The notes beneath the pieces were generated by a model that searched no databases, was not told the DNA's origin, and saw only the letters and a list, made by a program, of their open reading frames with translations. A stretch of 64,000 bases of DNA from SHWB01 sp050246875 (GTDB lineage: Bacteria; Pseudomonadota; Alphaproteobacteria; UBA6615), in the NCBI GenBank assembly GCA_050246875.1, contig JBFWVF010000002.1, forward strand, positions 1 through 64,000, in the 5' to 3' direction. A program made the position numbers and the translations under genes. Positions 7,884 through 15,676 of this stretch are shown here, in pieces; position 1 is the stretch's first letter, and every line of letters starts with the position of its first letter.

Positions 7884-9511
7884 CCGAGCCGTTGCTGGCC
7901 ATCCGCGACCTCGGCGTCGACTTCTCGACGCCCGGCGGCGCCGTCCATGCGGTGCGCGGCGTCAGCCTCGACCTCGCGCGCGGCGAGACGCTGGCGCTGG
8001 TCGGCGAGTCGGGCTCGGGCAAGTCGGTGACGGCGCTGTCGGTCCTCCAGCTTCTGCCCTACCCCGTGGCGCGGCATCCGTCCGGTTCGTCCATCCGCTT
8101 CGAGGGCGAGGAACTGGTCGGCGCGAAGCAGGACCGGCTGAGGAAGATTCGCGGCAACCGCATCGCCATGATCTTCCAGGAGCCGATGACCTCGCTGAAC
8201 CCGCTGCACACGATCGAGAAGCAGGTCAACGAGGTACTGTTCATCCACAAGGGCATGAGCCGGCCGGCGGCCCGCGCCCGCACGCTCGAACTGCTCAAGC
8301 TCGTCGGCCTGGCGGAAGCCGAGAAACGCCTCGGCGCCTATCCGCACGAGCTGTCGGGCGGCCAGCGCCAGCGCGTGATGATCGCCATGGCGCTGGCCAA
8401 CGAGCCGTCGCTGCTGATCGCCGACGAGCCGACGACGGCGCTCGACGTCACCATCCAGGCGCAGATCCTCGAACTGCTGCAGCAGCTCAAGGAGCGTTTC
8501 GGCATGAGCATGCTGTTCATCACCCATGACCTCGGCATCGTCGCCCGCATGGCCGACCGCGTGGCGGTGATGCGCGGCGGCGAGATCGTCGAGCAGGGGC
8601 CGACCAAGGAGATCTTCTCGGCGCCGACGCACGACTACACCCGCCACCTGCTGTCGTCCGAGCCGACCGGGGCGCCGAACGTGCCGCCGGCCGACGCCGC
8701 CACGGTGATGCAGGCGGAGAATCTCAAGGTCTATTTCCCCATCAAGGCCGGCATCCTGCGCCGCACCGTCGACTACGTGCGCGCCGTCGACGGCGTGACG
8801 CTGGAAGTGAAGGAAGGCCAGACGGTCGGCGTCGTCGGCGAGTCCGGCTCGGGCAAGACGACGCTCGGCCTCGCGCTGTTGCGCCTGCTGTCATCCGAAG
8901 GGCCGGTCGTATTCCTCGGCAAGAACATCGACGGGCTCTCGGCCAGCGCCGTGCGGCCGCTACGCCGCGAGATGCAGATCGTCTTCCAAGATCCCTACGG
9001 CAGCCTCAGCCCGCGCATGTCGATCGCGCGCATCATCGCCGAGGGCCTTGAAGTGCACCGCATCGGCGCCGACGAGGCCGAGCGCGACCGCATGATCGTC
9101 GACGTGATGAACGAGGTCGGGCTCGATCCCGCCACGCGCTTCCGCTACCCGCACGAATTCTCCGGCGGCCAGCGCCAGCGCGTCGCCATCGCCCGCGCCC
9201 TCGTGCTGAAGCCGCGCTTCGTCGTGCTCGACGAGCCGACCTCGGCCCTCGACCGCTCGGTGCAGGCGCAGATCGTCGAACTGCTGCGCGGCCTGCAGCA
9301 GCGCCACCGCCTCGCCTTCCTGTTCATCAGCCACGACCTCAAGGTCGTGCGGGCGATGGCCGACCAGGTCATCGTGCTGCGCGGCGGAAAGGTGGTCGAG
9401 CAGGGCCCCGCCACCGCCATCTTCGAGCGGCCACGCGAGGAGTACACGAAGGCGCTGATGGCCGCCGCCTTCGACCTCCAGGCCGTCCACTCGGCGGTCG
9501 TGGCGACGTGA
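7880..9511 (+). CDS. yejF: Oligopeptide ABC transporter, double ATP-binding protein (YejF-like)
   Basis: A 543-aa ATPase carrying two complete nucleotide-binding domains in one chain, which is characteristic of YejF. Domain 1 (about 1-260) has Walker A GESGSGKS, signature LSGGQRQRVMIAMAL and Walker B LLIADEPTTALD. Domain 2 (about 280-540) has GESGSGKTT, FSGGQRQRVAIARAL and FVVLDEPTSALD. Both H-loops (FITHDL and FISHDL) are present. It powers peptide import through YejB/YejE on the cytoplasmic face. The stop overlaps the GTG start of the next gene, so the hydroxyacid dehydrogenase is part of the operon. Confidence 0.95.
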   Translation: MTEPLLAIRDLGVDFSTPGGAVHAVRGVSLDLARGETLALVGESGSGKSVTALSVLQLLPYPVARHPSGSSIRFEGEELVGAKQDRLRKIRGNRIAMIFQEPMTSLNPLHTIEKQVNEVLFIHKGMSRPAARARTLELLKLVGLAEAEKRLGAYPHELSGGQRQRVMIAMALANEPSLLIADEPTTALDVTIQAQILELLQQLKERFGMSMLFITHDLGIVARMADRVAVMRGGEIVEQGPTKEIFSAPTHDYTRHLLSSEPTGAPNVPPADAATVMQAENLKVYFPIKAGILRRTVDYVRAVDGVTLEVKEGQTVGVVGESGSGKTTLGLALLRLLSSEGPVVFLGKNIDGLSASAVRPLRREMQIVFQDPYGSLSPRMSIARIIAEGLEVHRIGADEAERDRMIVDVMNEVGLDPATRFRYPHEFSGGQRQRVAIARALVLKPRFVVLDEPTSALDRSVQAQIVELLRGLQQRHRLAFLFISHDLKVVRAMADQVIVLRGGKVVEQGPATAIFERPREEYTKALMAAAFDLQAVHSAVVAT

Positions 9512-10443
9512 CCCTGCTCTTCTTCTCCGAGGTCGACCGGGTCGACTGGTGGACGGCGGAGCTGAACAAGGCGGCGCCGGACATTCCGGTGCGCGCCTGG
9601 CCAGATTTCGGCGATCCGGCGGCGATCCGCTGGGCACTGGTGTGGAAGCCGCGTCACGGGCTGCTGGCCAGCCTGCCGAACCTGAAGCTGATCCTGTCGA
9701 TGGGCGCCGGCGTCGACCACATCTTCGCCGACCCGACCCTGCCGCGCGGCGTGCCGGTCACGCGCATCGTCGACCCGATGCTGACGGCCGGCATCGCCGA
9801 ATACGTGCTGCTGCACGTGCTGCGCTACCACCGCTTCCTGCCGGCGCTGGAGGCGCAGCAGCGCGAGCGCGTCTGGAAGATGCGCTTCGACCTGCACCGC
9901 CTGCCTTCGGAGCGTCGCGTCGGCATCCTCGGCATGGGCGTGATGGGCGCCGACGCGGCCGCCAAGCTGGCGGCGCTCGGCTTCGACGTCGCCGGCTGGA
10001 GCCGGACCAAGAAACGCCTGCCGGGCGTCGCGAGCTTCCACGGGGCGGACGGCCTCGCGCCCTTCCTCGCGCGCACCGACATCCTCGTCTGCCTGCTGCC
10101 GCTGACGCCGGCGACGACGGGCATCCTGTGCGCGGCGAACCTCGCGCATCTGCCCGACGGCGCCTTCGTCATCAACGCCGGGCGCGGCGGCCATGTCGTC
10201 GACGTCGACCTGCTGGCGGCGCTCGACGCGGGCAAGGTGGCGCACGCCACGCTCGACGTCTTCCACAGCGAGCCGCTGCCGCAGGATCACCCCTTCTGGA
10301 CGCATCCGCGCGTCACGGTGACGCCGCACAACGCCGCGATCTCCGACCCGCGCTCGATCGTCAGCCAGGTGGTCGACAACATCCGCCGCTTCGAGGCCGG
10401 GCGACCGCTGGTGAACCTCGTGGACACGGCGCAGGGGTATTGA
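9508..10443 (+). CDS. D-2-hydroxyacid dehydrogenase (glyoxylate/hydroxypyruvate reductase A-like)
   Basis: A 311-aa cytosolic NAD(P)H-dependent reductase of 2-keto acids such as glyoxylate or hydroxypyruvate. The nucleotide-binding fold begins VGILGMGVMGADAA, with the GxGxxG motif. The catalytic triad is visible as Arg in NAGRGGHVVD, Glu in DVFHSEPLP and His in TPHNAA. SMGAGVDH and AEYVLLHVLR are typical of the GhrA branch. The start is GTG 9508, overlapping the yejF stop by four bases (GTGA). Coupling to a peptide importer is unusual; it may be simple operon extension, or the enzyme may process imported products. Confidence 0.88.
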   Translation: MTLLFFSEVDRVDWWTAELNKAAPDIPVRAWPDFGDPAAIRWALVWKPRHGLLASLPNLKLILSMGAGVDHIFADPTLPRGVPVTRIVDPMLTAGIAEYVLLHVLRYHRFLPALEAQQRERVWKMRFDLHRLPSERRVGILGMGVMGADAAAKLAALGFDVAGWSRTKKRLPGVASFHGADGLAPFLARTDILVCLLPLTPATTGILCAANLAHLPDGAFVINAGRGGHVVDVDLLAALDAGKVAHATLDVFHSEPLPQDHPFWTHPRVTVTPHNAAISDPRSIVSQVVDNIRRFEAGRPLVNLVDTAQGY

Positions 10444-10476
10444 GACGCGTTTTTCATCCGGTGATGGCGCTGGCGT

Positions 10477-10599
10477 CCTCGTCCTTCGACAGGCTCAGGA
10501 TGAGGACGCTTGGTAACGGTAGTGAGTGCGGCGGTATCGCCCACCATGCGCAGTACACAGCCTGTTACATCCTCGTCCTGAGCCTGTCGAAGGACGAGG
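10477..10599. repeat. Inverted repeat with dispersed CTTCGACAGGCTCAGGATGAGG-type arms
   Basis: Left arm 10477-10506 (CCTCGTCCTTCGACAGGCTC then AGGATGAGGA) and right arm 10570-10599 are near-perfect reverse complements about 30 bases long, separated by 63 bases. This arm sequence is a familiar dispersed extragenic element of GC-rich alphaproteobacteria (recalled from general knowledge, not searched). It fills the gap between two convergent genes (ends at 10443 and 10634), where it could terminate transcription from both sides. Confidence 0.75.
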
Positions 10600-10633
10600 C
10601 CGCCGCAGGACGGCACGCAGCGAACGGCCCCGC

Positions 10634-11698
10634 CTACTGCTTCTCCACCAGCTCCCACGCACGCCGGGAAAGCTGGCGCGTCAGGTCGCGGCGCAGCAGC
10701 GCCTCGGGCGAGGCGGCGTTGCCCTTCAGGCCGCGGAAGTAGACGCCCTGGATGATGGCGGCGAGGCGGAACAGCGACAGGACGAGATAGAAGGTCCAGT
10801 CGGGGATGCCGGCGCGGCCGGCGCGGCGGCAGTAGGCGGCGATGTAGTCGGCCTCGGCCGGGATGCCGGGCGTCGTCGGGTCGAGGCCGCGCATGTCGCC
10901 GAAGGATTCCTCCGGCCAGTGATAGGGCAGGCAATTGTAGGCGAGGTCCGACAGCGGGTGGCCGAGCGTCGACAGTTCCCAGTCGAGCACGGCGACGACG
11001 CGCGGCTCGGTCGGATGGACGATGAGGTTCTCCAGCCGGAAGTCGCCGTGGACGATCGTCGTCTCGCTGTCGTCGGGCATGTGTTCCGGCAGCCACGCCA
11101 TCAGCCGGTCCATCTCGACGATGTCGTCGGTCTTCGACGATTCGTACTGCTGCGACCAGCGCTTCACCTGCCGGCCCATGTAGCCGCCGACGCGGCCGTA
11201 GTCGGCAAGGCCGGCCGCCACGTAGTCGACGGCGTGCAGCGCGGCCAGCGTGGCGTTCATCGAATCGTAGATCGCCGTGCGTTCGGCCGGCGCGAGGTCG
11301 GGCAGCGACGGGTCGTGGAAGATGCGCCCGGGCACGTGCTGCATGACGAAGAAGGCGGTGCCGATGACGGAGGCGTCGTCGCACAGCGCCAGGGTACGCG
11401 CGACCGGCACCGGCGTCGCGGCCAGGGCGCTGGTGACGCGGTGCTCGCGGTCGACGGCGTGGGCCGAGGGCAGCAGTTCGCCCGGCGGCTTCTTGCGGAC
11501 CACGTAGCCGCGGCCGGCGGCGTCCTCGACGAGGAAGGTCGGGTTCGACATGCCGCCCTGGAACTGGCTGACGCGCAGCGGCGCGCGGAAGCCCTCGACA
11601 TGGCCGGCGAGCCAGCCCGCCAGCGCCGCCTCGTCGAAACGGTGCTGGTCGAGCACCGGCACGGTGTCGGTGGTGCGCGAAAAGGTCGCCTTGGCCAT
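10634..11698 (-). CDS. Aminoglycoside phosphotransferase-family kinase (ACAD10/11-like)
   Basis: A 354-aa cytosolic kinase-fold protein. The brenner motif VHGDFRLENLIVH supplies the catalytic Asp and Asn, and VLDWELSTLGHPLSDLAY carries the metal-binding Asp. The N-lobe has the nucleotide Lys in VVRKKPPG, and the N-terminus has FQGGMSNPTFLV, a typical ATP-lid sequence of this family. Family members act in fatty-acid or hydroxyacyl-CoA catabolism, phosphorylating 4-hydroxyacyl-CoA in the mammalian ACAD10/11 relatives, rather than in antibiotic resistance. ATG 11698 gives the expected length; an upstream extension is low-complexity. It is a single-gene unit here. Confidence 0.85.
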   Translation of the reverse strand: MAKATFSRTTDTVPVLDQHRFDEAALAGWLAGHVEGFRAPLRVSQFQGGMSNPTFLVEDAAGRGYVVRKKPPGELLPSAHAVDREHRVTSALAATPVPVARTLALCDDASVIGTAFFVMQHVPGRIFHDPSLPDLAPAERTAIYDSMNATLAALHAVDYVAAGLADYGRVGGYMGRQVKRWSQQYESSKTDDIVEMDRLMAWLPEHMPDDSETTIVHGDFRLENLIVHPTEPRVVAVLDWELSTLGHPLSDLAYNCLPYHWPEESFGDMRGLDPTTPGIPAEADYIAAYCRRAGRAGIPDWTFYLVLSLFRLAAIIQGVYFRGLKGNAASPEALLRRDLTRQLSRRAWELVEKQ

Positions 11699-11857
11699 GA
11701 ACGCTCGCTCGCCCGTCGCGGCCGGGGGCCGCCGCAGGCCGGCACTTTTGCCCGCCGGCGCCGCCCGGCGCAACCGCGCGAAAAAATTCGGCCGCGCCAC
11801 AGTCTCGCCGCAATCGGCCCCAAATTCCGCCACCCCGGAAGCGTTTCATCCTCCCCA

Positions 11858-11965
11858 GATCGACAGGGCGAGCGTTGGCGCCTTGCCGATCAGCCTCCGA
11901 CGACCCGCAAGGGTCGATCCTGGCCCCTCGGCCGCCGGTCCCCCCCACCGGCGGCCGATTTTTTT
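11858..11965 (+). ncRNA. Candidate small RNA or ccmA leader
   Basis: Three hairpins follow each other on the plus strand. The first pairs GATC plus GGCGAG (11858-11861 and 11867-11872) with CTTGCC plus GATC (11882-11891). The second is CGACCC-GCAA-GGGTCG (11901-11916) with a GNRA tetraloop. The third is a rho-independent terminator (11929-11965). There is no ribosome binding site or plausible open frame in between. This looks like an independent small RNA or an attenuated 5' leader in front of ccmA. It does not match SRP RNA or another family I recognise. Promoter position unknown. Confidence 0.4.
11929..11965 (+). terminator. Strong rho-independent terminator upstream of ccmA
   Basis: Perfect 11-bp stem CGGCCGCCGGT (11929-11939) and ACCGGCGGCCG (11947-11957) with a C7 loop, followed by seven T residues (11959-11965). 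The T-tract is only on the plus-strand side. It ends some transcript 50 bases before ccmA, although no coding gene lies upstream on this strand. Confidence 0.85.
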
Positions 11966-12016
11966 GTCGCCCCCCTCTGGTATGGTGCCGCCCCCGCAAG
12001 GGCGAGGCGGCACGGC

Positions 12017-12661
12017 ATGGCACTTTTCGAGGGCATGGGGCTGGCCTGCGAGCGCGGCGGGCGCACGGTCTTTGCCGGCCTGCGCTTCGGCGCCCCGGCC
12101 GGCGGCGTGCTGCTGCTCGCCGGGGCCAACGGGTCGGGCAAGTCGAGCCTGCTGCGGCTGATGGCCGGCCTCGCGGTGCCCGCCGCCGGGACGCTGTCCT
12201 GGGCCGGCGCGGCGATCGCCGACGATCCCGACGGGCACCGCGCGCGCCTCGCCTGGGTCGGCCATGCCGACGCCGTCAAACCGGTGCTGACGGTGGCGCG
12301 CAACCTCGCCGACTGGGCGGCGCTGGCCGCTGCCGCCGGGACACTGCGGCCGGGCGCCGCCATCGACTCCGCGCTGGCCGCCGTCGGCCTCGGCCGCCTC
12401 GGCTCCATCCCCGCCCGCCACCTCTCCGCCGGGCAGCGGCGGCGGCTGGCGCTGGCACGCCTCGCCCTGAGCGCCGTGCCGCTGTGGCTGCTCGACGAAC
12501 CGACGACGGCGCTCGACGAGGACGGCGTGGCCCGCCTCGCCGGACTGCTCGACGGCCACTGCGCCGGCGGCGGCGTCGTCGTCGCGGCCACGCACGGCGG
12601 TGCGCTCGCCGCCGCGCTGACGGCGCCGGTGGCGACGATGGCGCTGGACGCGGCGACATGA
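12017..12661 (+). CDS. ccmA: Heme ABC exporter ATP-binding protein CcmA
   Basis: A 214-aa cytoplasmic ATPase of the CcmABCD complex, which drives release of haem-loaded CcmE during cytochrome c maturation. Visible motifs are Walker A GANGSGKSS, signature LSAGQRRRLALARL and Walker B LWLLDEPTTALD. The WVGHADAVKPVLTVARNL segment is typical of CcmA. ATG 12017 matches the usual N-terminus (about ten residues before the first strand). It overlaps ccmB by four bases (ATGA) and lies 50 bp after a strong terminator. Confidence 0.93.
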   Translation: MALFEGMGLACERGGRTVFAGLRFGAPAGGVLLLAGANGSGKSSLLRLMAGLAVPAAGTLSWAGAAIADDPDGHRARLAWVGHADAVKPVLTVARNLADWAALAAAAGTLRPGAAIDSALAAVGLGRLGSIPARHLSAGQRRRLALARLALSAVPLWLLDEPTTALDEDGVARLAGLLDGHCAGGGVVVAATHGGALAAALTAPVATMALDAAT

Positions 12662-13329
12662 TCCGCGCCTTCATCCTCGTCGCCGGCCGCGACCTGCGGC
12701 TGGCCTTCGCCGGCGGTGGCGACGCCGCCATCGCCGTGGCCTTCTTCCTCGTCGTCGCCACCATCTTCCCGTTCGGCATCGGCTCCGAGCAGGCGCTGCT
12801 GGCGCGCATCGGCGCCGGAATCGTCTGGGTCGCGGCGCTGCTCGCCGCGCTGCTGTCGCTGGAGCGGGTCTTCGCCACCGATTTCGAGGACGGCGCGCTC
12901 GATCTGCTGGCACTGGGGCCGCTGCCGCTGCCACTGCTGGCTTTGGCCAAGGCGCTGGCGCACTGGCTCGCCAGCGGCCTGCCGCTGGTCGCCGCCGCCC
13001 CCCTCGTCGCGCTGCTCTACGGCCTTCCCGTCGATGCCCTGCCGGTGCTGGCGCTGGCGCTGCTGCTCGGCACGCCGACCCTGTCGCTGCTCGGCGCCGT
13101 CGGCGCGGCGCTGACTCTGGGCGCGCGGCGCGGCGGCGTGCTGGTGCCGCTGCTGGTGCTGCCGCTCGCCGTGCCGGTGCTGATCTTCGGCGCCGCCGCG
13201 GCCGAGGCAGCAATCATCGGCGGCGCCCTGCGCCTGCCGCTCAGCCTGCTCGCCGCCTTCCTGCTGGCGGCCGTCGCGCTGGCGCCCTGGGCTGCCGGCG
13301 CCGCCCTGCGGCAGGCGGTCGGGGAATAG
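12658..13329 (+). CDS. ccmB: Heme exporter protein CcmB
   Basis: A 223-aa inner-membrane protein with about six hydrophobic helices, the membrane subunit paired with CcmA. The N-terminus LVAGRDLRLAFAGGGDAAIAV and the following FPFGIGSEQALLARIGAGIVWVAALLA are close to the CcmB consensus. LERVFATDFEDGALDLL is the cytoplasmic coupling segment seen in this family. It starts within the ccmA stop and is followed after 41 bases by ccmC. Confidence 0.93.
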   Translation: MIRAFILVAGRDLRLAFAGGGDAAIAVAFFLVVATIFPFGIGSEQALLARIGAGIVWVAALLAALLSLERVFATDFEDGALDLLALGPLPLPLLALAKALAHWLASGLPLVAAAPLVALLYGLPVDALPVLALALLLGTPTLSLLGAVGAALTLGARRGGVLVPLLVLPLAVPVLIFGAAAAEAAIIGGALRLPLSLLAAFLLAAVALAPWAAGAALRQAVGE

Positions 13330-13370
13330 CCCTTGCCGCCGCGGGGCGGGGCGGGCAAGAAGCGCGGGCC

Positions 13371-14108
13371 ATGGCGATCAACTGGCACTTCCTGTCGAAC
13401 CCGGCGCGCTTCGGCCGCCTCGCCGCCGCCGTGCTGCCGTGGAGCGCCACGGCCACCGCGCTGCTGTTCGTCGCCGGGCTGTGGCTCGCGCTGTTCGCCT
13501 CGCCGGCCGACTACCAGCAGGGCGAGACGGTGCGCATCATGTACGTCCACGTGCCGGCGGCGTGGCTGGCGCTGATGGTCTATGTCTTCCTCGCCGTCGC
13601 CGGCGCCATGCTGCTGATCTGGAAGAGCCCGCTGGCCGAGCTGGCGGCGCGCGCGGCGGCGCCGCTGGGCGCCGGCTTCACCGCCATCGTGCTGGTCACC
13701 GGCTCGTTCTGGGGCAAGCCGACCTGGGGCACGTGGTGGGTGTGGGACGCGCGCCTGACCTCGGTGCTGGTGCTGTTCTTCCTCTATCTCGGGCACATGG
13801 CGCTGGATGCCGCCTTCGACGATCCGCGGCGCGGCGCGCGGGCCGCCGCCGTGCTGTCGCTGGTCGGCATCGTCAACGTGCCGATCATCAAGTTCTCGGT
13901 CGACTGGTGGACGACGCTGCACCAGCCGGCCTCGGTGGTGCGCCTCGACGGGCCGACCATCCATGCGTCGATGCTGGCGCCGCTGCTGGTGATGGCACTG
14001 GCCTATCTCGGCTTCTTCATCACCTTCCTGCTGGTGCGCCTGCGCGCCGAGATCGCGCGCAGCCGGGCCGAGGCGCTGCGCGCCGCCGCCGCCCGCGCTA
14101 CCCCCTGA
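13371..14108 (+). CDS. ccmC: Heme transporter CcmC
   Basis: A 245-aa inner-membrane protein with six helices that delivers haem to CcmE. The tryptophan-rich WGTWWVWDARLTS segment is the haem-handling motif. MYVHVPAAW and the later HASMLAPLL provide the two conserved His ligands. No ccmD, ccmE or ccmG follows, because the next gene is the convergent znuA. The last eleven bases overlap the znuA 3' end. The remaining maturation genes must lie elsewhere in the genome. Confidence 0.94.
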   Translation: MAINWHFLSNPARFGRLAAAVLPWSATATALLFVAGLWLALFASPADYQQGETVRIMYVHVPAAWLALMVYVFLAVAGAMLLIWKSPLAELAARAAAPLGAGFTAIVLVTGSFWGKPTWGTWWVWDARLTSVLVLFFLYLGHMALDAAFDDPRRGARAAAVLSLVGIVNVPIIKFSVDWWTTLHQPASVVRLDGPTIHASMLAPLLVMALAYLGFFITFLLVRLRAEIARSRAEALRAAAARATP

Positions 14109-15081
14109 GGCAGCCGGCGAGATCGCCGGCCAGCCGCCGCATCATCACGAAGTAGAGGTCCGGGCCGGGCGCGATGCCGGCGCCGAGCTGGTCGAGCGAT
14201 GCCGTGCGCGCGCCGGTGCCTTCGGCCACCGTGCGGACCAGCGTGGACGGGAACTGCGGTTCGGCGAAGATGCAGCGCGCGCCCGCCTCGCGCACCTTGG
14301 CGCGCAACTCCGCGAGGCGCCGGGCGCCCGGCTTGCGCTCCGCCGAGACGGTGATCGAACCGGCCGAGGCGAGGCCATAGGCCTGTTCGAGATACTGGTA
14401 GGCGTCGTGGAAGACGATGAAGGGCAGGCCGCGGACCGGCGCCGTCGTCGCCTTCAGTTCCTCGTCGAGCGCGGCGAGCCGCGACTCCAGCGCGGCGAGG
14501 TTTGCGGCGTAGCGCGCCGCATTGGCGGGGTCGGCCGCGCCGAGGGTCGCCGCCGCCGCGCGCGCGATCGCCCGCGCATTGAGCGGCGACAGCCAGACAT
14601 GGCCGTCGACCGCCGCGTCGTGGCCGGCGTGGTCGTCGTCGTGATCGTCGTGATCGTCGCGCTTCCCCGCGGCCTCGCCATGATCATGGTCGTGATGGTC
14701 GTCGTGCGCGTGCTCCTCCCACACCCCGCCGCTGCGGGCCGGCAGGCGCTCGACGCCCTCGGCCTCGAGCAGTTCGACGACGCGCGCGCGTCCGGCCAGC
14801 GCGGCCAGCGGCTTCGCCAGGTAGCCCTCGATCGGCGGCCCGACCCAGAACACCACGGTCGCGCGGTCGAGCAGGCGCGCATCGGACGGCTTCAGCGTGT
14901 AGGTGTGCTCCGACACCGCGCCGGGGATCAGCAGGTCCGGCGTGCCGGCCCCCGCCATCACGGCGGCGACCAGCGAGTGGACTGGCGGGATCGAGGCGAC
15001 CACGGCGGGCGCCTCCGCCGCGGCCGGACGCAGCAGGGCCAGCCCGAGGGCGGCGGCGAGGACGGGCAAGGCAGGACGCAT
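14098..15081 (-). CDS. znuA: Zinc ABC transporter substrate-binding protein ZnuA
   Basis: A 327-aa periplasmic zinc receptor. The signal peptide covers about residues 1-22 (ending RPAAAEA). Metal-site His residues sit in SEHTYTLKPSD, DGHVWLSP and FHDAYQYL. Between the first two is the long His/Asp-rich loop (roughly residues 125-160, many HD repeats) that is diagnostic for zinc-type ZnuA. ATG 15081 is used because the signal peptide starts there; an earlier in-frame ATG (15129) would run through the Zur box. It is divergent from zur-znuC-znuB and shares a Zur operator, so it should be induced by zinc starvation. Confidence 0.94.
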   Translation of the reverse strand: MRPALPVLAAALGLALLRPAAAEAPAVVASIPPVHSLVAAVMAGAGTPDLLIPGAVSEHTYTLKPSDARLLDRATVVFWVGPPIEGYLAKPLAALAGRARVVELLEAEGVERLPARSGGVWEEHAHDDHHDHDHGEAAGKRDDHDDHDDDHAGHDAAVDGHVWLSPLNARAIARAAAATLGAADPANAARYAANLAALESRLAALDEELKATTAPVRGLPFIVFHDAYQYLEQAYGLASAGSITVSAERKPGARRLAELRAKVREAGARCIFAEPQFPSTLVRTVAEGTGARTASLDQLGAGIAPGPDLYFVMMRRLAGDLAGCLRG

Positions 15082-15113
15082 CGGCGGAGGCTCCGGGAAA
15101 GGGTGTCGTTGAT

Positions 15114-15128
15114 TGTTATAGTATAACA
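15114..15128. promoter_or_regulatory. Zur operator between znuA and zur
   Basis: Perfect palindrome TGTTATA-G-TATAACA in the 85-base divergent region, 33 bases upstream of znuA and 39 upstream of zur. It resembles the Zur boxes of alphaproteobacteria (TGTTATA...TATAACA) as I recall them. A zinc-loaded Zur dimer here would repress both transcripts, making zur autoregulated. Confidence 0.85.
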
Positions 15129-15166
15129 TTGCAGACGAGGCCAGCCGGAATCGCTATAACGCCGGC

Positions 15167-15676
15167 ATGACGAGCCGCAAAGCGCCGCCCGCCCCCGCCG
15201 CCTACCGGTCGCACGACCACGAGCACTGCGTGGCCGAGGCGCTGGCGCGCGCGGACACCGTCTGCGCGGCGCGCGGCGCCCGCCTGACGGCCTTGCGGCG
15301 GCGGGTGCTGGAGATCGTCTGGGACAGCCACCGCCCGATCGGCGCCTACGCCATCCTCGATATCCTCGCCGCCGGCAGCGAGGGCCGCGTGGCGCCGCCG
15401 ACGGTCTACCGCGCGCTCGAATTCCTGCTGGCGCACCGCCTGATCCACCGCGTCGAGAGTCTCAACGCCTATCTCGGCTGCCCCGACCCGGAAAGTCGGC
15501 ACGGGCCGCAGTTCCTCATCTGCCGCACCTGCGGCAACACCGCCGAGCTGCACGACGGCGCCGTCGCCCGGGCGCTCGAAGGCGACGCCGAGCGGCTCGG
15601 CTTCGCCGTCGACCGGCTGACCGTCGAGGCGTCGGGCCTGTGTCCGTCCTGCCGCGCCGCCGAGGCCCCGGCGTGA
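15167..15676 (+). CDS. zur: Zinc uptake regulator Zur (Fur family)
   Basis: A 169-aa DNA-binding repressor. The winged-helix domain contains RLTALRRRVLEIV and the Fur-family recognition region PTVYRALEFLL. The dimerisation domain carries the structural zinc Cys pairs CRTCG and CPSC. The N-terminal HDHEHC segment is common in alphaproteobacterial Zur. Genomic placement in front of znuCB and opposite znuA, with a Zur box between, supports Zur rather than Fur. Its stop overlaps the GTG start of znuC (GTGA). Confidence 0.93.
   Translation: MTSRKAPPAPAAYRSHDHEHCVAEALARADTVCAARGARLTALRRRVLEIVWDSHRPIGAYAILDILAAGSEGRVAPPTVYRALEFLLAHRLIHRVESLNAYLGCPDPESRHGPQFLICRTCGNTAELHDGAVARALEGDAERLGFAVDRLTVEASGLCPSCRAAEAPA

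Larger units (their letters stand above)
11699..12016. other. Divergent intergenic region between the kinase gene and ccmA
   Basis: This 318-base gap separates divergent genes. No protein-coding gene is supported. Its right half holds three consecutive hairpins ending in a strong terminator on the plus strand (annotated separately), followed by about 50 bases leading to ccmA that contain TGGTATGGT, a possible -10 region. The left half should hold the promoter of the kinase gene, but no clear -35/-10 pair was found. Confidence 0.5.

Noticed and set aside
10634..11698. An antibiotic-resistance aminoglycoside kinase.
   Set aside because: Although the kinase fold is shared, the sequence blocks match the acyl-CoA metabolism (ACAD10/11-like) branch, and there is no resistance context or mobile element.
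14625..14720. Short tandem GTGATCGTC-like repeats, considered as a CRISPR or microsatellite.
   Set aside because: They encode the His/Asp loop of ZnuA on the minus strand and have no spacer structure.
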